The notes: generated by a model from the letters alone, not told the origin. DNA of 59,981 bases from CAWFFV01 sp963814985 (GCA_963814985.1 CAWFFV010000081.1:1-59981); one strand, 5' to 3'. Numbered from the stretch's first letter, positions 39,179-50,778 are shown. Translations and numbers: made by a program.

Positions 39179-41296
39179 ATGGCGACGCAATGGAAATGCA
39201 TGATCAAGCCATCTGTCTTACTTGACATTACTGCGTTGTCTCATAAGGCAGCATGCCAGGTTGTTGAGAAGATGAGGATGCTTACACAAAATCCGGTACC
39301 AGATGGACAGGTGAAGATACAGCTTACACATCGGTCTGGCAAACTGTACCGTATCCGTTCCGGTGACTATCGTATTTTCTATGACTTTGATCAGCAGGTT
39401 GTCAACGTATACAAAATTGTACGCCGCAACGAAGCTACTTATAAAGAAGAGGCAGAAGTATATGCGCCTGACGATCTGGGAGATATGGCAGAGCTGGCTT
39501 TTGGCGATGCAGCCCTGGCACAGATGGTTTCTCGTCCCTGGGAACTGAACTATTACACCTCTGCCCCATCGAGTAAACCACTCCCAGAGTCTATTACCGT
39601 CGAACTGCTAAATCAGCTTCGTATTCCCCCGCAATACCATAGACGTCTCTTACCGCTCAAAACTCAAGATGAATTACTCAGTTGCCCAGGGGTTGATGAT
39701 ACCGTACTCTTACAGATCGACGAGTATATGTTTGAGCGCCCGCTTACCCAGGTTATGCAACAACCGGATCTTGTCCTGGCGAATGTCGATGATCTGTTGC
39801 GTTACAAAGAGGGTGACCTCCTCACCTTCCTACTTAAGCTCTCACCCGAACAGGAGAAATATGTCCACTGGTCTCCGCAAGTAACTGGTCCCACGCTTGT
39901 CAAAGGTGGTCCAGGCACAGGCAAGAGCACGGTTGCACTCTATCGTATCCGTTCACTGCTTGAGCAGTGGTCAAAGATCAGCACAGAAGCCCCTCGTGTG
40001 CTCTTTACTACCTACACCAATGCCCTCGTCAAATCATCCGAGCAGTTATTAGAGCAGTTGATTGGCCCTGGCGCAACTTCTGTCACCGTGAAGACTGCGG
40101 ACTGGCTCGCCTGTAAGATTCTCGATCAGCACAAGCAGATCAAAGAGATTGCCAATCCAGAAGAACAGAACAGATTCCTCAAGCAGGCCATTGCGGAGAT
40201 GACCTTTGAGGGCAATATTTTGCAACAGCACGCACAGAAGCAGACGCTTGAACGTATGGGTAATGACTACCTGTTGCAAGAAATGAAGACAGTGATCATC
40301 GCTCGTCAGGTAAACAGCCTGACAGAATATCAAGTAATGCCGCGTACCGGACGCAAATTCCGCTTAAGTGCCATGCAACGCAGCGTCGTGTGGAAGGTCT
40401 ACGAGCGCTGGTGCGATCAACTGCAAGCGAGCGGCAAAGAGGCATGGCAACAACTGCGCACACGTGCCGAAGCCCTGGCGGAACAGAGCGATCTGTATCA
40501 ACGCTATGATGCCGTGATCATCGATGAAGCGCAAGATCTTGACCCCAGCCTTCTGCGTCTGCTCATCAAGCTCTGCAAGTCGCCCAATCGCATTTTTGTG
40601 ACTGCCGACGCCAACCAGTCCATCTATGGTAATGGCTTCACCTGGGCCGACGTGCATCACAGCCTGAAATTCCAGGGACGCACCAGCATCCTGCGTGCCA
40701 ATTACCGCTCTACCAGAGAAATTGGTGAGGCTGCCCAATCCTATCTCAATTATGGTGCACTGGAACCCGAAATCGTTGACCGTCAGTACGTCAACAGCGG
40801 TCCTTTGCCTGTTGTGCGTGCCGTCGCCACCAGTGACCACGAGGCTCCTCTGCTGGAAAGTTTTTTGAAGAGTGCGAGACTCTCTTTGCGTCTGACAATG
40901 GGATCATGCGCCGTCCTCTGCCCCAACGGGCGAGTAGGAAGAGCTATTGCTGCTGCTCTGACAGAGATGGGTCTGGAAGCCATGTATATGACAGGGCGAG
41001 ATCTCAACCTGAAACGTCCCGGTATCAAGGTTATGACCCTCAATGCATCGAAAGGGTTAGAATTCCCTATCGTGGCGCTGGCAGGCTTTACTGCTGGCAA
41101 CTACCCCTTTATCTCGCGTAATGCTTCAAATGACGAGCACGATGAAGTATTAGCCCGCGAACGCCGTACCATGTTTGTCGGCATGACCCGTGCCATGCGT
41201 GCATTGCTGGTCATTGTGCCTATTGATACCAGGACACCATTATTACAGGGATTCGATCCGGCATACTGGAATCTGGACGAGAAGAAGTATGAGTGA
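39179..41296 (+). CDS. RelE-like toxin domain fused to UvrD-type helicase
   Basis: A 705-residue fusion. Residues 1-85 resemble RelE/ParE toxins (VKIQLTHRSGKLYRIRSGDYR, IFYDFDQQVVNVYKIVRRNEATY). A linker region follows, then a superfamily 1A helicase: Walker A GGPGTGKST near 245, motif Ia FTTYTNALVK, motif II VIIDEAQDLDPSLL near 448, motif III TADANQSIYGNGF, motif V LNASKGLEFPIVAL and motif VI ERRTMFVGMTRAM. ATG 39179 follows GGGAGG. No antitoxin gene is adjacent. The helicase part should act on DNA; whether the RelE part cleaves mRNA or only binds nucleic acid is unknown. The gene is intact. Confidence 0.82.
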   Translation: MATQWKCMIKPSVLLDITALSHKAACQVVEKMRMLTQNPVPDGQVKIQLTHRSGKLYRIRSGDYRIFYDFDQQVVNVYKIVRRNEATYKEEAEVYAPDDLGDMAELAFGDAALAQMVSRPWELNYYTSAPSSKPLPESITVELLNQLRIPPQYHRRLLPLKTQDELLSCPGVDDTVLLQIDEYMFERPLTQVMQQPDLVLANVDDLLRYKEGDLLTFLLKLSPEQEKYVHWSPQVTGPTLVKGGPGTGKSTVALYRIRSLLEQWSKISTEAPRVLFTTYTNALVKSSEQLLEQLIGPGATSVTVKTADWLACKILDQHKQIKEIANPEEQNRFLKQAIAEMTFEGNILQQHAQKQTLERMGNDYLLQEMKTVIIARQVNSLTEYQVMPRTGRKFRLSAMQRSVVWKVYERWCDQLQASGKEAWQQLRTRAEALAEQSDLYQRYDAVIIDEAQDLDPSLLRLLIKLCKSPNRIFVTADANQSIYGNGFTWADVHHSLKFQGRTSILRANYRSTREIGEAAQSYLNYGALEPEIVDRQYVNSGPLPVVRAVATSDHEAPLLESFLKSARLSLRLTMGSCAVLCPNGRVGRAIAAALTEMGLEAMYMTGRDLNLKRPGIKVMTLNASKGLEFPIVALAGFTAGNYPFISRNASNDEHDEVLARERRTMFVGMTRAMRALLVIVPIDTRTPLLQGFDPAYWNLDEKKYE

Positions 41297-41415
41297 TAGC
41301 TCGCTCTCATTTTGTTACCGGTGGCAGCCAATACCACTCAAATAAGAGCAAAGGGAGCTTCCAATCTGACATACTAGAAAAAAACCTCAGTAGAAGTCAG
41401 AAGGAGTTCCCTTGT

Positions 41416-41535
41416 ATGGTAAGAATACCTCAGATTGCCCCATTGGACAAGCTGTGCCATCTGGTGACGTTTTCCCTGCTCGAAGAGCTCTATCCTCACG
41501 AACAGATCGCTCATCTGCCGAAAAAGAGAGTCTGA
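41416..41535 (+). CDS. 39-residue peptide of unknown function
   Basis: ATG 41416 has a good AGAAGGAG site at 41398-41405. The product (MVRIPQIAPLDKLCHLVTFS then LLEELYPHEQI) ends only 3 bases before the next gene starts, suggesting translational coupling. It is not recognised. It could be the cut-off N-terminus of a transposase or a genuine small partner of the membrane protein that follows. Confidence 0.4.
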   Translation: MVRIPQIAPLDKLCHLVTFSLLEELYPHEQIAHLPKKRV

Positions 41536-41538
41536 GAG

Positions 41539-42448
41539 ATGAGATTAACCGAAAAACACATTGAGGCATTTGCATCGCTGCACTGGTATGAGGAGTGTAT
41601 CAAATTTCTCTTTACGTTTACTGCGAAAACATCCGAGTTGCTCCTGGCAGCAGGACTCGTTGTGAGCACAGCTAACTTTCTGACGGATGGCAATGTTATC
41701 GGGAATAATGTAAACCTAGCAAATGCATGGGCATGGGCACAAGCGCTTGCCATTGATAGTAGTTTAGGCGTCACATTTTACTACATTTTTCAATGTCTCA
41801 AGCGGCGTGATTGGGTAAAAGCCATCTTCTATGGCCTCCTAACACTCTTGCTCGCTATCGTAGCAGGAACCATTACCAACGTCGATACATTCAGCCACGC
41901 GCTTCATACATCTACCGCCAGTGCTCTGGTACAGGTTGGATTTAATGTCAAAATTTTGACAACACTACGATCCGTTGCTGTCGTCGGTTTTGTCATGATG
42001 AGTCGACTAAAAGACGTCTCCTTCAAAGAACTTTCTGGGCAAACGGAACACACTTCGGTGACTTGGCTCACATCCCAAAATGCTGGCTCAAATTGTCAAA
42101 GCTCTTGCGCAAAAAAGTGAGACGACGATTACCGAAGAGAAGGAAGAACAATCTGTTCCATTGCTTGAAGCAGGTGACGATGATGGGGAAAGCGATAGCC
42201 AGAATCCGGCAGAGCAAGTGAATGAGAGAACTCAGGAATCTCTAGAAGCTCGCCTGGAACGTGCATATCAAGAACTCTTGAGTGAAGGAGAAAGGATTTC
42301 GGGCAGGGCGCTAGCCAAGCGGGCTCATGCGCATCGACTGACGTGTAATCAGTGGCTCAGGGAGCGTGAAATGGTGTTGGGAGATGAGGAACAGAATGGA
42401 GTCAGGCCAGAAGAAGATGCTGGGTCAGACATACCAGATGTCACCTAA
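41539..42448 (+). CDS. Four-helix membrane protein with cytoplasmic HTH-like tail (frameshift near 42070)
   Basis: The N-terminal 165 residues hold about four transmembrane helices (SELLLAAGLVVSTANFL, WAQALAIDSSLGVTFYYIF, AIFYGLLTLLLAIVAGTI, LRSVAVVGFVMMSRL). The first frame stops at 42120. Dropping one T in ACATCCCAAAATG at about 42070 joins it to an acidic tail starting PKMLAQIVKALAQKSE. That tail ends in a helix-turn-helix-like segment (RLERAYQELLSEGER, ISGRALAKRAHAHRLTCNQW). Membrane protein with a possible DNA-binding tail; no named family. It is followed by a strong terminator. Confidence 0.55.
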
Positions 42449-42460
42449 CCACGTCGTTTC

Positions 42461-42525
42461 TCGTTTTTTGCCTGTTGGTAGCTCTGCCTGTATCACAAAC
42501 AGAGCTACCAATAGCGAAAAAACGA
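42461..42525. terminator. Long bidirectional terminator
   Basis: TTGGTAGCTCTG (42475-42486) pairs perfectly with 42500-42511, extended outward by TCGTTTTTT against AAAAAACGA. It has a T run on one side and an A run on the other. It lies between convergent genes. Confidence 0.75.
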
Positions 42526-42539
42526 CATGATATGTCTTA

Positions 42540-43138
42540 TCACTTTTCTGGTTCGGGCATCAGCTCTGGTACATCCACCATGTTATATTCCGCCTTCATT
42601 TTGTCATGGATCTCCTGTGATGGCACGCCGCCCCCAGTCGCAACTACCGTACCAAAATCGGCAGGCCTGAAATTTTCTTCCGCTTGCATACAGGCAAACA
42701 TTTTTTTAAGATTGCCGCCCGTCAATTTCAGATATGAATAAATCCGATTGTCAGATAAATTGTTACCCTGCAGAAGTATTACAACCTCGACATCAAGTAA
42801 CTCATCATTCACTCAATCGGGCGAGACATGCGTCCTCAAGCCACGGCGTGACCATTCTGAGGAGTATTTGTATTGCGGAAATGCCTCTTGCACTTGTTCC
42901 CTCGCCTGCGGCAGATTGGTGGATGCCGCCTGGAGAGCGTCGTCATATTGTTGCTGCCTGACCGGGTCTAGTAACACCCGCTCGGTCTCGTCCAGGAACT
43001 TTACCATCTGCTGATGCTCAATTTGTGGCGCATTCATCCGGTTACTCCAGACACACGCATCTCGCGATTAATCGTCTTCTTAATCTCATCCTGGGATACT
43101 GTAGGCACTGTACCCAACGCACGATAGAGGTTCTCCAC
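42540..43138 (-). pseudogene. J-domain-like protein, broken
   Basis: Reads from GTG 43138 behind AGGGAGGG: VENLYRALGTVPTVSQDEI, then KKTINREMRV. After two extra bases at about 43044 the natural continuation is WSNRMNAPQIEHQQMVKFLD, then ETERVLLDPVRQQQYDDAL. This has the helix arrangement and final LLDPxRxxxYD of a DnaJ J-domain, but without a clear HPD. An in-frame TGA at 42813-42815 separates the last 90 residues (VNDELLDVEVVILLQGNNLS ... LKLTGGNLKKMFACMQAEEN). As written it would give three short peptides; the intact form would be about 200 residues. J-domain identity is a moderate inference. Confidence 0.5.
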
Positions 43139-43156
43139 AGAAATTCCCTCCCTAGC

Positions 43157-43243
43157 TTAAAGGAGGGCAATCTCTCGCCCATCCGCTCTTTTGAGCTTCA
43201 AGGGTTAGGATATTCAAAAGGACAAGGAATCCTGCAAGAATGA
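43157..43243 (+). pseudogene. Fragment of a fourth NB-ARC STAND gene
   Basis: About 28 codons (LKEGNLSPIRSFELQGLGYS, then KGQGILQE, stop) match almost exactly the sequence KKGSLSPIRSFELQGLGYPE... of the broken STAND gene at 47-50 kb. Nothing on either side belongs to such a gene. It shows that another copy existed here and was deleted, or that a recombination event left a scar. Confidence 0.65.
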
Positions 43244-43301
43244 TGAACATTCCTGGCGTACAAGGATTAACAATCTACCAGGAGCCATTGAAAACAGATA
43301 G

Positions 43302-43334
43302 AATTGTCTTGGAAATGTCCTGGAAATGTCCTGC
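43302..43334 (+). promoter_or_regulatory. Three 11-bp direct repeats before a -10 box
   Basis: Units AATTGTCTTGG (43302-43312), AAATGTCCTGG (43313-43323) and AAATGTCCTGC (43324-43334) run head to tail with no gap. Exactly 9 bp later comes TATTCT (43344-43349). The next start codon is at 43432. The 11-bp period matches sites of OmpR/PhoB- and SARP-type winged-helix activators, which also bind close to -10. The same arrangement recurs at 50915 and 56204. Confidence 0.65.
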
Positions 43335-43431
43335 ACTTGCAGTTATTCTAGATATCTTTTACTGCTATCCTTTTGCTATAAGAAATTATGCAATAAAAGC
43401 AAGGTAAACATGCTATTGGAGTCATAGACAT

Positions 43432-43605
43432 ATGAAGACATTTCCTACATGGCTACGCTGGGGCACTTTCGTCGGGGTGCTACTTCTTATTACTGTAGGC
43501 TCTTTTTTTTGGATTGCGAATAATCAGGGGCCATTGGCAACGATCATTTCTATAATGTTTGTGGCTCTTGGCTTGATATTCTCTTTTATCCAAATTTTTC
43601 CGTAG
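43432..43605 (+). CDS. Small two-helix membrane protein ahead of STAND gene 1
   Basis: A 57-residue protein (MKTFPTWLRWGTFVGVLLLI, then TVGSFFWIA; second helix LATIISIMFVALGLIFSFIQIF) made almost entirely of two transmembrane helices. It lies between the repeated promoter element and the NB-ARC gene, ending 23 bases before the latter, so they are probably co-transcribed. The ribosome site is weak. No family recognised. A membrane effector or anchor for the STAND protein is a reasonable guess from position. Confidence 0.5.
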   Translation: MKTFPTWLRWGTFVGVLLLITVGSFFWIANNQGPLATIISIMFVALGLIFSFIQIFP

Positions 43606-43628
43606 GATCATCTGATCATCTCCGTACA

Positions 43629-46600
43629 ATGCCTCTAGATAGGCAAGCTATTACGCCTCAACCTTCAACGTCCTTACCATCTTCGGCTGTTGCTATCACT
43701 CAAAGGCCACAAATTCAGGAGTCTCATGTGCAGGTCTCTGTAGCTACGCCTCTTTTGCAGGCTCATAATATTACTGTTCATCAGGAAGATTGCGGTGAAG
43801 CCCCACACATCAGACACTTCTATGGACGCAAACGAGAGATGGCCTTACTTCATCAATGGCTGCTTGTTGATTCTTGTCGACTCATTACCGTTTTCGGCAT
43901 GGGAGGGCTGGGCAAAACTACTCTCGTGACTCACTTTGCAGAACAGGCAAAAGAAGCATTTACACACATTTTCTGGCGTTCGTTGCACAATGCACCCTCT
44001 CTTGAGGATATACTCAGCTCCTATTTGCAGTTTTTCTCAGGCCACTCACGTACAGAATTGCCACAAGCGGTAGAAGATCAACTCTCTCTACTCATTGACT
44101 CCTTTCGCCAATACCGTTGCCTGGTTATTCTGGATAATGTTGAGTCGGTTTTACAGGAAGGTGGCAGTGCTGGACGATACCGTGCAGGTTATGAAGATTA
44201 TGGCCGACTTTTGCAACGCGTCGGAGAAACTCAGCATCGCAGTTGCCTTCTCCTGACAAGTCGCGAAAAACCGTACGAAGTGGCCTATCTAGAAGGTAGT
44301 GACTCCCCTGTACGATCTCTTCAGATGATTGGAGTGGGTACAGAAGAAGGACGAGAACTACTCCAGGACAGCGGTTTGTTCGGCGACGATGTAGCCTGGG
44401 CCACACTAATTGCCCGCTACTCAGGCAATCCATTAGCATTAAAGCTTGTAGCTGAGCCAATCCACGAAGTGTTTGGTGGGGATATCGCACACTTTTTGCA
44501 AGAAGGCGAAAGTGTGTTTGGTGATATTCATACACACTTTGATCAGCAATTTCGCCGTCTCTCACCCCTGGAACAAAAAATTCTGTACTGGCTAGCTATA
44601 GAGCGCACGCCTACTCCGTTCGAGGAACTTCAGGCAGAGATCATTCCTGCTGTACAAAAAGGTGCATTACTTGAGGCTCTGACCTCGTTAAGACGGCGCT
44701 CTATGGTTGAGATAAGCGGGAGCGCCCGTTTCGCGTTACAGGCTGTCATTGTTGAATATATTACAGATGAGATAGTCAAACAGATTTATAAGGAAATTCA
44801 GACAGAACAATTGGAACTCTTTGCCTGCCTTGCACTGATGAAAGCCCATAGCAGAGACGATGTACGCAACAGCCAAAGCCGCTTTCTTCTCACGCCTCTC
44901 TTGCAGCGCCTACTCACGCAATGGGGGAAAGAAGGTATGGAGAAGAAATTGGGGCATATCCTTGATTTACTACGTGACACTCCAATATATACAAACAGTT
45001 ATGCCACTGGAAATATACTCAACTTACTTGTGTTAGCCCGGTGTAACTTATGTCGGTTTGACTTTTCTCGGCTTACGGTGCGACAGGCATACTTGCAAAA
45101 TGTACTGCTCACTGATGTCAATTTTGCCTATGCTGATCTGGTTTCCTCCGTCTTTACTGATACTTTTAGTGGTGTACTCTCAACAACGTTTAGCCCGGAC
45201 GGAAACAGACTGGTTGTAGGAACAGCAAATGGCGAGATCAGGATATGGCAGGCGGCTACAGGCAAGCCACTTTTCCTCTGCCAGGGTCATACAGATGCCG
45301 TCTGGTCGGTCACATTTAGCTCAGATGGCATACTCCTGGCAAGCGGAAGCCAGGACCAAACAATTCGTATCTGGGATAGCAATACAGGTCAATGCCTACG
45401 TGTCTTGCAGCAACAGGGAATACGGATATGGTCTGTTGCTTTCAACAAAGATGGCAAGCAACTCGTCAGTGCTGGAGATGATCAACTACTTCACGTGTGG
45501 GATACTGATACAGGAGAAAGGATACACACATTCGCTGGACATACCCACCGTATCAGAGCGGTAGCATGGAATCCTGCTATGAATTTGCTTGCCAGCGCAG
45601 GCGAAGATCAGACAATACGTATCTGGGAGGCGAACACTGGCTCATGCTTGCATATCCTCCAGGGACATACCGCAAGCCTGCAAGCCGTGGTATTCAGATC
45701 GGATGGTAAGCTCATTGCTAGCGCGGGCGACGATCAAACCATGCGTCTCTGGGATGTCGACACCGGACAATGCCTCAAGACGCTCACAGGTCATACAAAC
45801 TGGGTACGCTCGCTTGCTTTCAGCACAAATGGCTCTCAGCTTGCTAGTGGCAGCGACGATCAAACCGTGCGCCTCTGGGATGTCGACACCGGACAATGTC
45901 TCAAAACGATGCAGCGGCACATGAATTGTGTGTGGTCTGTTGCTTTCCGCCCTAACAGTTCTATACTAGCAAGCGGTAGTGATGATCAGACTATTCATGT
46001 CTGGGATGTTCATTCTGGATATGACCTGTACACTTTATATGGCTATACTACCTGGATCTGGTCAGTGGCTCTCCACCCTGGCGGACAATTACTTGCCAGT
46101 AGTGACCAGGCAATTCACCTATGGGATATAAAGGCACAACGATCCGTACAAACGCTTCAGGGACACACAAATCGTGTTCGTGCGGTTGCATTTAGCCCTG
46201 ATGGAAAAACACTTGCCAGTGCTAGCGAAGATCAGACAGTGCGTCTCTGGAATACCCACACAGGAAAGGCCCTTCATACCTTGATGGGGCATACAAATTG
46301 GGTGCGAATAGTAGCCTTTCATCCCAATGGGCACCTGCTCGCCAGTGGCAGCGATGATCAATCCGTACGCCTATGGAATAGCAACACGGGTCAATGCCTA
46401 CGAATTTTACAAGGCCACACTCTGCGAAATCCGCACGCTTGCCTTCAGCCCTGATGGACATTTGCTTGCCAGTGGTAGCGTAGATTGCACTATACAGCTC
46501 TGGGATGTAGATACAGGTTGTATTCGCAACACCCTTCAAGGACATACCCAGCGCATCCGTGCCGTTGTCTTCAGCCCTGATGGGAACCTGCTTGCCAGTG

Positions 46601-47043
46601 GCAGCGCCGATCAGACAATACGCCTGTGGGATAGTAATACAGGCCATTGCCTGCACGTTTTACAAGAGCATATGTATGGGATTTGTTCTCTTGCCTTCAG
46701 TCCCGATGGGCTTTTGCTTGCCGGGAGCGGTGATGACCAGGCAATATATCTATGGAATGTAACCAATCTGCATATCGAACAGATCTTACGTGGTCATGAG
46801 AACCGCATCCGCTCCATTGCCTTTACTCCCGATGGGAGTGAGCTTGCCAGCGGTAGCGACGATGGCACTATCAAGTTCTGGAATCTGCAGAACGGTCTCT
46901 GTCTCCATACTTTAAGAAGTGATAGGCCTTATGAGCGCATGAATATCACCGGAATTAAGGGTATCACAGAGGCCCAGAAAACAACACTCAAGGCATTGGG
47001 GGCTGTTAATTTATCAGAAGATAGGAAGGTCACATTTGCGTAA
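43629..47043 (+). CDS. NB-ARC-WD40 STAND protein 1, 14 WD repeats (frameshift near 46424)
   Basis: About 1135 residues once the break is closed. Residues 1-60 are low-complexity and, unlike the two sister genes, carry no HTH. The NB-ARC module has P-loop FGMGGLGKTTL near 90, Walker B CLVILDNVESV, sensor LLLTSREKP and GNPLALKLV. A helical linker and a pentapeptide-like segment (LARCNLCRFDFSRLTVRQAYL) precede 14 WD40 repeats (about 42 residues each, e.g. DDQTVRLWDVDTGQCLKTL), two seven-bladed propellers. A conserved tail ends RPYERMNITGIKGITEAQK. The break in the tenth repeat (LQGHT, then RIRTLAFSPDG) needs one base. By family, a signal-sensing oligomerising ATPase; the effector part is not obvious. 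Confidence 0.82.
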
Positions 47044-47150
47044 CTCATCATCCCATCGTCAACTTGCGATCCTATTCCCGGTAAAAACTTGATAACGGAG
47101 GTGTTTTAGTGCCCGAGATGGGGCATTTCGAGGGCAGAGACGGGACAATT

Positions 47151-50100
47151 TTATCTTTCCTCAATGGCCCCCAGTAAACGCAATGTCTCTTTTTGTATGG
47201 TTGTTAATCCTTGTACGTCAGTAATATTCATCTTTTCATATGGCCTCTCGCTGAGAAGAGTTTGCACGCAGCGAGCAGTAGGGATATGCCAAAGCTGGAT
47301 AGAACCGTCATCGCCGCTACTTGCAAGGAGTTCTCCTTGAGGGTGAAAAGCAATCCAGCGCACTTTCGTATGACATTGGAAAATGGCCACGCATTGCGCA
47401 TCAGTAATGTTCCCAAAGACGTATGGTGTGATCTTCACCACAACTTGCCAATGTCTGTCCGTTGGGACTGAATGCCACAGAGCGAATGCGGTCCGTATGT
47501 CCTTGTAGGATCGTGAGGCATTGCCCTGTAGCAACATCCCAGATACGAATCGTCTGATCTTCACTCCCACTGGCTAGCAACTGAGTTCTCAGGATGAAAA
47601 GCGATCGAGCGAATGCGGCCAGTATGACCATCTAATACCCGCAGGCAGGAACCCGTTACAGGGTCCCATAGGCGAATAGTAGCGTCATCTCCACAGGTCG
47701 CAAGTATGTTTCCATCAGTCGCTAAAGACTACTGCACGTACCCAACTGGTATGATCATCCATGATATGCAGGCAAAAACCTGTGATACATATCCCAGAGA
47801 CGTACCGTATGATCTTCGCTGCCACTAGACAAGTATTGGTCTATTGGGATGAAAAGCAACAGCTCTTACCCAGTCGGTATGGCCGTAGAATGTTCTGAGC
47901 AACTGTCCAGTCGCAGGGTCCCATAAGCGGATTGTCTGGTCTTCCCCACCGCTTGCACAACTCTTGCCGTCAGGACTGTACGCCAGGGAACGTACACCGT
48001 GGTTGCGCTCCTCTATAGTTCGGATACACTTTGCTCTCTGTATGTCCCACACACGGATAAACTGATCCTCACCGCTACTCAACAATTGCTCGCCATCGGG
48101 TCGAAAGAGGACAGACCAGATACGATTGGTGTACCCCTGAAACGTTCTCAGACAATATCCTGTTGCAATATCCCACAAGCGCATGGTCTGATCATCGCCA
48201 CCACTGGCTAACAGGTTCTGCACACTAAAGGCAATAGAGCGTACACCATGAGATATGACCATGAAATGTTTGAAGGCAGTACCCTGTAGATGCTTCCCAG
48301 AGACGAATGGTTTGATCTTCGCTCCCGCTCGCCAGTTTCTCTCCATTGGCACTAAAAGCAACGGACCAGACACGGTTGGTATGCCCTGAGAATGTTCTGA
48401 TAGCGGAAGCATTTTCCACATCCCAGAGGCGCACCGTCTGATCGTCGCTACCGCTGGCCAGGATACTTCCATTGGGGTGAAACGAGAGTGAGCGTATCGC
48501 TTTGGTATGACCTGTCAGTGTCTTGAAGCACTCCCCTGTGGTCATATTCCACAGACGGATGGTCTGGTCCGTACTACCCGTCGCAAGGATATCTCCCGTC
48601 TGGCGAATCACGACTGCCCAGACACGATTCGTATGACCATGTAATACCTTGAGACATCGTCCTGTAGATACTTCCCACAGACGGATAGTCTGGTCATCAC
48701 TGCCGCTGACCAGTATTTTTCCCTCTGGATGAAACACCACAGCGCGTACACGATTGCTATGACCATGAAGTACAGCAAGGCACTCGCCCGTTCTCACATT
48801 CCACAGGCGAACGGTCTGATCGTCACTGCTACTGGCAAGCAGAAGATGATCTGGACTAAAGGCAACCATCCAGACGCCGTCTGTATGTCCAGTACAAAGT
48901 GCCATCTGTTTTCCATTCACAGCATCATAGATCCAGATATCACCTGTTGCTGTTCCTACTGCCAGTAAGTTTCCATCGGTACTGAAGATAACTGAAAGGA
49001 TATTTCCAAAGGTATTAGTAAACACAGGGGCAACAAAGTGAGCAGAAGCAAAATTCACCCCTGGCAAAGCGACGTTTTGGAGATAGGCTTGCCGTATCAT
49101 CAAGTGCGAAAAATCGAAGCCATGCAGATCATATCGAAGGGAAATAAGCAGGTTGAGGATATTGCCCGCACGATAACTACGTTGTAAAGGGTGAAGCTGT
49201 TTTTGCGTGGCAAGTTGCTCCTGTAGATGAAGCTTTAGCCCTTCTCGACCAAACATATCCAACAGATGTTGTGCCACTGGTTCAAGCAGAAGACGCCTCT
49301 GACTCTCGCGAACATAGTCCTTAGCCAGCGCTTTAAGCAAGGCATAATGCATCCATGCTGCACTTGTCTCCTTCGGGAATTCATAGCACAGGCGCTTTAC
49401 AAGGCGAGTGATCATATATTCCATAATGACCGGCTGGAGCGTAAAAGATGTTGATTGTCTCGTTTCAATCAGCGAACGCCGTCGCAAAGATGTCCAGAGT
49501 TTCGAAAAGCACACCCCGCTGGACTTGCTGGAGGAGATCCTCGCGGAGTTCTTCTAATGAAACAGCTTCGCGCTCGATAGCAAGCCAGTATAAAATATCT
49601 TTCTCCTGAGAAGAAAGACGTTGAAATTGTTGTTCGAGTACGTCACTGAGATCACCAAACGCGATCTCGCTATCTGCCAGGAACCTGGCAAGAGAACAGC
49701 CAAAAACTTCTTGTATTGGTTCGGCAACGAGTTGTAGTGCCAGTGGATTGCCTGAGTAGAGACGAATCAGTTCAGTCCATTGGGCCTCAGTGCCAAAAAT
49801 TCCTCTCTCTTGCAGAATTCCTTGCGCTTCAGGATATCCTAACCCTTGAAGTTCAAAAGAGCGGATAGGTGAGAGGCTCCCCTTCTTCTGTGCCACTTCC
49901 TTCGGTTTATCCCGACTGGTCAGTAGGAGACAACTGTTGTGCTGTGTCTCTCCGATGCGCTGTATGAGTCTGCCGTACCCTTCGTGTCCTTTCTGATACT
50001 GACCGGCGCGTTGTTGTGGCTGGAGTACTGACTCGAAGTTATCCAACACAAGAAGACAACGATGGCGACGTAAATAGTGCATAAGGAGTTCTATCAGATC

Positions 50101-50760
50101 ATCCTCAGTATCTGGCAGAATGCTCTGCTGCTGATGCGAGAGAAAACGGATACAGCTTTTTTAGAATGTGTTCCAGAGGAGGAGCATTATGTAACGAACG
50201 CCAGAAAAGGTATGGAAAGGTGTCCCGCGTATGCTCCGCCACTAATGACGCAAGAGTAGTCTTGCCAACACCTCCCATACCCAAAATGGCGATAACCCGG
50301 CAAGAATTGTCCACGAGCCACTTCAGTAATGTGCTATGTTCTAAGGTTCGTCCATAGATATTGCCCAAGCGAGGAGCTTCGCCCCAATCTTCCTGAAGAG
50401 TTGGTTCAAAGATACTCTCATCAAGGAGTAATAGTTCAGCCTGTGATATTTCTGTTCCCTGCATATCAGGTATCTCTACTAATGTTTGAGGAGATGTTGG
50501 AATAGCTGATATCGCTGTTATAGCACTCACTGGCGTATCGTCAACGAGTCCCAGTTCCTTGATGCTTTTCCCTAAGACTTCACTGAGCTTTTGCCGATAG
50601 TGAGGGCCTGGAAGATTTTTTCCACTTTCCCAACGTTGCACCGTCTTTTTATCCGTTTCTACTTTTGATGCCAGATCTTCTTGTGACCAGCCGCGTAGTT
50701 TGCGCTCATCGCGGAGTCGTTGATGGAAGTATGGTTCACCATTGAGTTCTTGAATGCCCT
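47151..50760 (-). pseudogene. HTH-NB-ARC-WD40 STAND protein 2, many frame breaks
   Basis: Same architecture as gene 3 on this strand. An XRE-type HTH (LRDERKLRGWSQEDLASKVE, then TDKKTVQRWESGK) around 50625-50715 has no usable start codon in its frame. NB-ARC (GMGGVGKTTL) and a helical linker follow, then about 14 WD40 repeats and the tail RPYEKMNITDVQGLTTIQKE. Breaks are seen near 50158 (an A run), 49505 (an extra G), 48250 and 47825, and at least four more between 47550 and 47800. The density in the last WD repeats is far above that in gene 3, so real decay is plausible on top of any sequence error. It converges on STAND gene 1; a hairpin-like GCCC...GGGC segment near 47111-47137 separates them. 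Confidence 0.75.
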
Positions 50761-50778
50761 TCTGCTTATCGCATAGTA

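Noticed and set aside
41416..41535. Calling the 39-residue peptide a transposase fragment
   Set aside because: No inverted repeats, target duplication or transposase remainder are visible nearby.
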